64,000 nucleotides of DNA, from the NCBI GenBank assembly GCA_030248195.1, contig JASAND010006991.1, forward strand, positions 1 to 64,000, read 5' to 3'. The stretch comes from Trissonchulus latispiculum (taxonomy: Eukaryota > Nematoda > Enoplea > Enoplida > Ironidae). Both the position numbers and the translations under genes were made by a program. Of this stretch, positions 61,101 through 64,000 are shown one piece after another (the first letter of the stretch is position 1; each line of letters begins with the position of its first letter). The notes beneath the pieces are model-generated. The model did no database searches. It was not told the DNA's origin and saw nothing but the letters and a program-made list of their open reading frames with translations.

Positions 61101-63313
61101 GGTTTGTGTCGAAAACGGCTCAGTAAGTGGTTGAAAATTTTCGGAACCTGGACCCGGAGTGCTGCAGGCAGCACCCTCCTCGCCAACAACCGCAGCCGGC
61201 TCAGGTGGCGCCGGAGGCAAATCCCGCTCAATGCGGGACGGAGTCTCCGCACCAGAAGAGCCGACCTGCGATGGCTGAGCCAGCGACGAAGAAGGGCCTA
61301 CGAACACCGCCGAATCAGAAGGGGACTGATTTTCCTCTGTATAAACAACATGAAAAGCCGCTGCCGGCTGAATTGACTGCTCAGAAAGGGGGAGCGGGTA
61401 GCGAATGGAATAAGGGGACGGAGAGGGGTAGAAGGGAGGGACGAGTCCCCAGCTGGAACTTCCTCCTGAGACGGTGGACGCGAATGCGGTTCCCATTTTG
61501 GAGGAGGCGTTTCCGGTCTGGGCTCATTTTCCGCATCCATCCAAAGAATTTGAAGAGACATCCAAAATTTCTGAAGGAAGTCCCTCTGGCACCTCATGCT
61601 GCTCTGCAGCTTTTTCGTCCAATTTGCGCTGCTCGCGCTCCTTATCCGGTTTCGGGGCTTTCGGAGCAAACGTGTACTCCAGTTCTTCACCGGCCAACTC
61701 AATTTGCTGTGCACTCGGAACCAAAACTGGATTTGGACGATCCCCCACAGTCGTAAACAAATCAGAATTTAGCTTATCCTGATCTGGCAAAAGTTCCAAA
61801 GGCGGAGATTTAGACAAAATTTTGACATCAACTAACTTTTGAGAGTGACGCCTGTCACCGTCAATGTGCGCAATCAGAAATTTTGTCAAAGGTCGAAAAA
61901 CAGGCTCATCCATAATGTGCGCAAGAGCCAAATTTTCAAAACGCGCTAGAGTATCCAACTGCGAAACTTGGCTTATAGTTTTGGTGCGCTGCAGCATTTG
62001 AAAATGCTCTATACCAAAAGATGGACATGAATGCAGCAAGTGCTGAACAACAAGAGCCAAATCAACCGCATCTTTAATCGCGTACGCAATTTCAGATGGT
62101 TTCAAAAAGGACATAAAACCGTGCGCAGAAATTTCCTTACACAACCGCCCCGGATATTTGAGAACGTGCTGCTGAAGCCACCCCATGGAGAGGTTCTCAT
62201 GCAGTTTAGGAGGGGGGAGAGACCGCTGATTATTCTCGTCAAACCAAATATGCGGGCCCCGCATTGGATGTTCAGGGTCATTCTCGGGCGGGACTCCCTT
62301 AAGGGCCATTCTGCGATAAGCAAAACGATAAAAATGATTTATATCAACTAACGAATTTCTGGCATCGATGCCAAGGTTGCCTAAAATCCGGCGCGCATCA
62401 GACAAGGCGCTGACTGCTAAAACCGGAAACGGAGTATTATACAGCAGCGGCTGTAATGCATAGCGTAACAATTTCCACGATGGAACTTGGAGGTAGATGA
62501 CATGAAGCATCACCACCGTGATTCTCAAACCGGATTCGAACCGAGACTCGATGGTCGGATTCAAGGGATCAATCGCTTCGCGAAAAGCTGTGATATCTGT
62601 TGGGACGGCAAACTGCAGTGTCGTCGCTGACTGGCCCGTAGGGATATCCAGCCACTGCTGAGAATGACCCTCAACATTCAAAACAAGGAAACCCGCTTCA
62701 CTAGCCCAGAAAAACAAATTTTCAACCTCCCAAAAGAGGTCTGAGATGTCAGTAATAAATTGCGTAGCTGCCCGCAACTTTTCAGGCAAGAACGTAGCCT
62801 GGTAAACTGTATTCAGCCAGTCTTCCCGCCAGCGTCTGTCGGAAGCGGAAGCAAAATCAATCTTAGGGGGAGGTTTTTCTGCAAAAACGACACTCAAATC
62901 TCCTAAAGAAATGGGAGGCAACGGTTCTGTATTAGATTTCCGCATTTCCGCGCGTTCACGTTTACGAGAAGACCGAGAACGGCGTGAAGCCGCTGATTTT
63001 TGGGAACGTGACGCTTTCTGAGATTTCTTAGAAGGGGAAGGATCTGAAACAGCTTCGACGTCTACTAACACATCTTCAGACGTATCTTTTCTGAAGGTTG
63101 ATAGCTCGCTTCCGACTCAGAAGTACGAGACTTTTTCGTGCGCTGAGAGCGGCGCAAAGGGATCTGAGAACTAGGGGGGGCGCCCACTTCTGAAAGCTTT
63201 TTCCAGTCCCGGGTCGCCCCTTTTTCCTGTAAAGTTTCTGACAAAGGTTGCTCGGGACTAGATTCCCGTTCCGATGTTTCCGATTTATCCTGGTGCCTGC
63301 GTTTCCGAACCAT
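58179..63313 (-). pseudogene. Intronless frame-broken gene: RNase D-like domain plus NADAR (YbiA-like) domain
   Basis: On the minus strand a start at 63313 leads through open segments 63313-63065, 63071-61524, about 61560-61300, 61496-60945, about 61020-60878, 60900-60346, 60297-58486 and 58595-58179; neighbours overlap or nearly so, and together they read as one protein of about 1,650 residues. The N-terminal folded part (63000-61900) resembles a DEDDy 3'-5' exonuclease: GFLVLNVEG at the DxE position (Asn replaces Asp), SDARRILGNLGI, and EIAYAIKDAVDL matching YxxxD. The middle is Pro/Ser-rich. The C-terminal part has a NADAR domain: FDPASNMF, QTAEQAYQFRK (about 58698), then after a frame change near 58555 VRAFVMLEVLRAKA, CRLLVEATSDPYWGIGL and NWLGKVRMILRAEL. 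NADAR proteins act on ADP-ribose linkages or related N-glycosides. No reverse transcriptase, integrase or LTR was found in the window. Confidence 0.65.
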
Positions 63314-64000
63314 TTTTCAAACCGACAGACACTGTGGCAGACTAGCTGACCCTACACACTAAAACAACCGAAAATACCACCTGATCAATTTTCCTGAACT
63401 GATCCAGAAAACAAACCAAATTGTGGAGCAGCACGCCAAAAGGCCTCCTGACCACTGAATCCAACAGAAACCAAAACCAAACAAATGACCAAACCGATTC
63501 TGAAACAAGAATGAATATAGTGCATTACATAAAAGTGAAAGAAAAACCCACACTCGAAACAACGAAACCGAAAATTTATAGAAAAGTAAGTCCAGGGAAA
63601 TAGAGACCAAAATACAAGAAACATTTCAAGGAACGACAAGTTCAAGGGTACCCAAGGGTACGTATTCAAAAAGTGTTTGAGAAATTCAGTACATCAAATT
63701 AAAAGGTACGTATTATACAATTTAATAAGGTTTAGAGATGTAATTTTAACAAAATGAGAAAAACGACAGAAGTTGTAAAATTTTAATCTAAGAGAAAATA
63801 CGTATATACGTATATAAGAATCAAGAAAAAGAGTCTAAGAAAAATTTTATTTACCCAAAACTGAAAGAACCAGGTTGGTGCCAAACAGTATTACACGCAA
63901 AAATATAAGCGCCTAAAATAGTAAAAGAAAACATAGTTAAAGGCTAAAACAAGGAAAAGGATGAGATCACGCTAGAACAAGAAGCTATAAAATGAACAAA
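63314..64000. other. 5' flank of the minus-strand NADAR gene
   Basis: A-rich sequence with no supported ORF. It would hold the promoter or 5' part of the element on the minus strand, and any terminal repeat may lie beyond the window edge. Confidence 0.4.

Noticed and set aside
58179..63313. Classic LTR retrotransposon gag-pol
   Set aside because: No reverse transcriptase, protease, integrase or zinc-knuckle motif was found on either strand, and no direct long terminal repeat was recognisable in 53-64 kb.
1..64000. CRISPR arrays, operons, ribosome binding sites, bacterial terminators
   Set aside because: The window is eukaryotic with spliced genes; the tandem repeats have irregular spacers and no associated genes.

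Overview
The window is nuclear DNA of a metazoan invertebrate. It has spliced genes with GT-AG introns and AATAAA signals, an intact single-exon DEG/ENaC sodium-channel gene (an essentially animal-specific family), and a dense, varied load of mobile elements. I cannot name the species. Several reading frames break exactly at mononucleotide runs, so some 'broken' genes may reflect homopolymer errors in the assembly rather than biology.

Layout. 1-3149: G-rich complex tandem repeats that have amplified pieces of the promoter and first exon of the next gene. 3150-13372: gene A, at least 18 exons, every supported intron in phase 1, with a tandem array of seven copies of one exon type. 16708-19197: gene B, a compact intact six-exon paralogue. 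20640-21737: gene C, a smaller probable paralogue. 22742-25457: a 2.7 kb DNA transposon with perfect 45 bp terminal inverted repeats, subterminal minisatellites and a two-exon cargo ORF on the minus strand. 26239-29268: a decayed mobile-element ORF with an archaeo-eukaryotic (herpes UL52/PrimPol-type) primase domain, its zinc finger, a transposase-like motif, an OTU-like segment and a cysteine cluster. 32617-36993: gene D, an intact seven-exon DUF3987-like AAA+ ATPase. 38795-49466: gene E, about 25 exons coding a disordered, charged, probably nuclear protein in which about 20 successive introns are phase 2. 50734-52428: the DEG/ENaC channel. 53.6-58.2 kb: hairpins, a possible SINE and a GC-rich block. 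58179-63313 (minus): an intronless, frame-broken coding region with an RNase D-like domain at the N-terminus and a NADAR (YbiA-like) domain at the C-terminus. Small MITEs and a foldback element lie between the genes.

How the parts relate. Genes A, B and C look like a local cluster of fast-evolving duplicated genes that share a C-terminal domain and an all-phase-1 exon design, which lets exons be added or lost without breaking the frame. Gene E follows the same modular principle with phase 2. The decayed primase element and the DUF3987-like ATPase lie 3.3 kb apart on the same strand and belong to protein classes that work together in bacterial and phage replication modules; whether they ever formed one element here is unproven. 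The most unusual item is the RNase D-like plus NADAR protein, which I cannot place in any element family I know.
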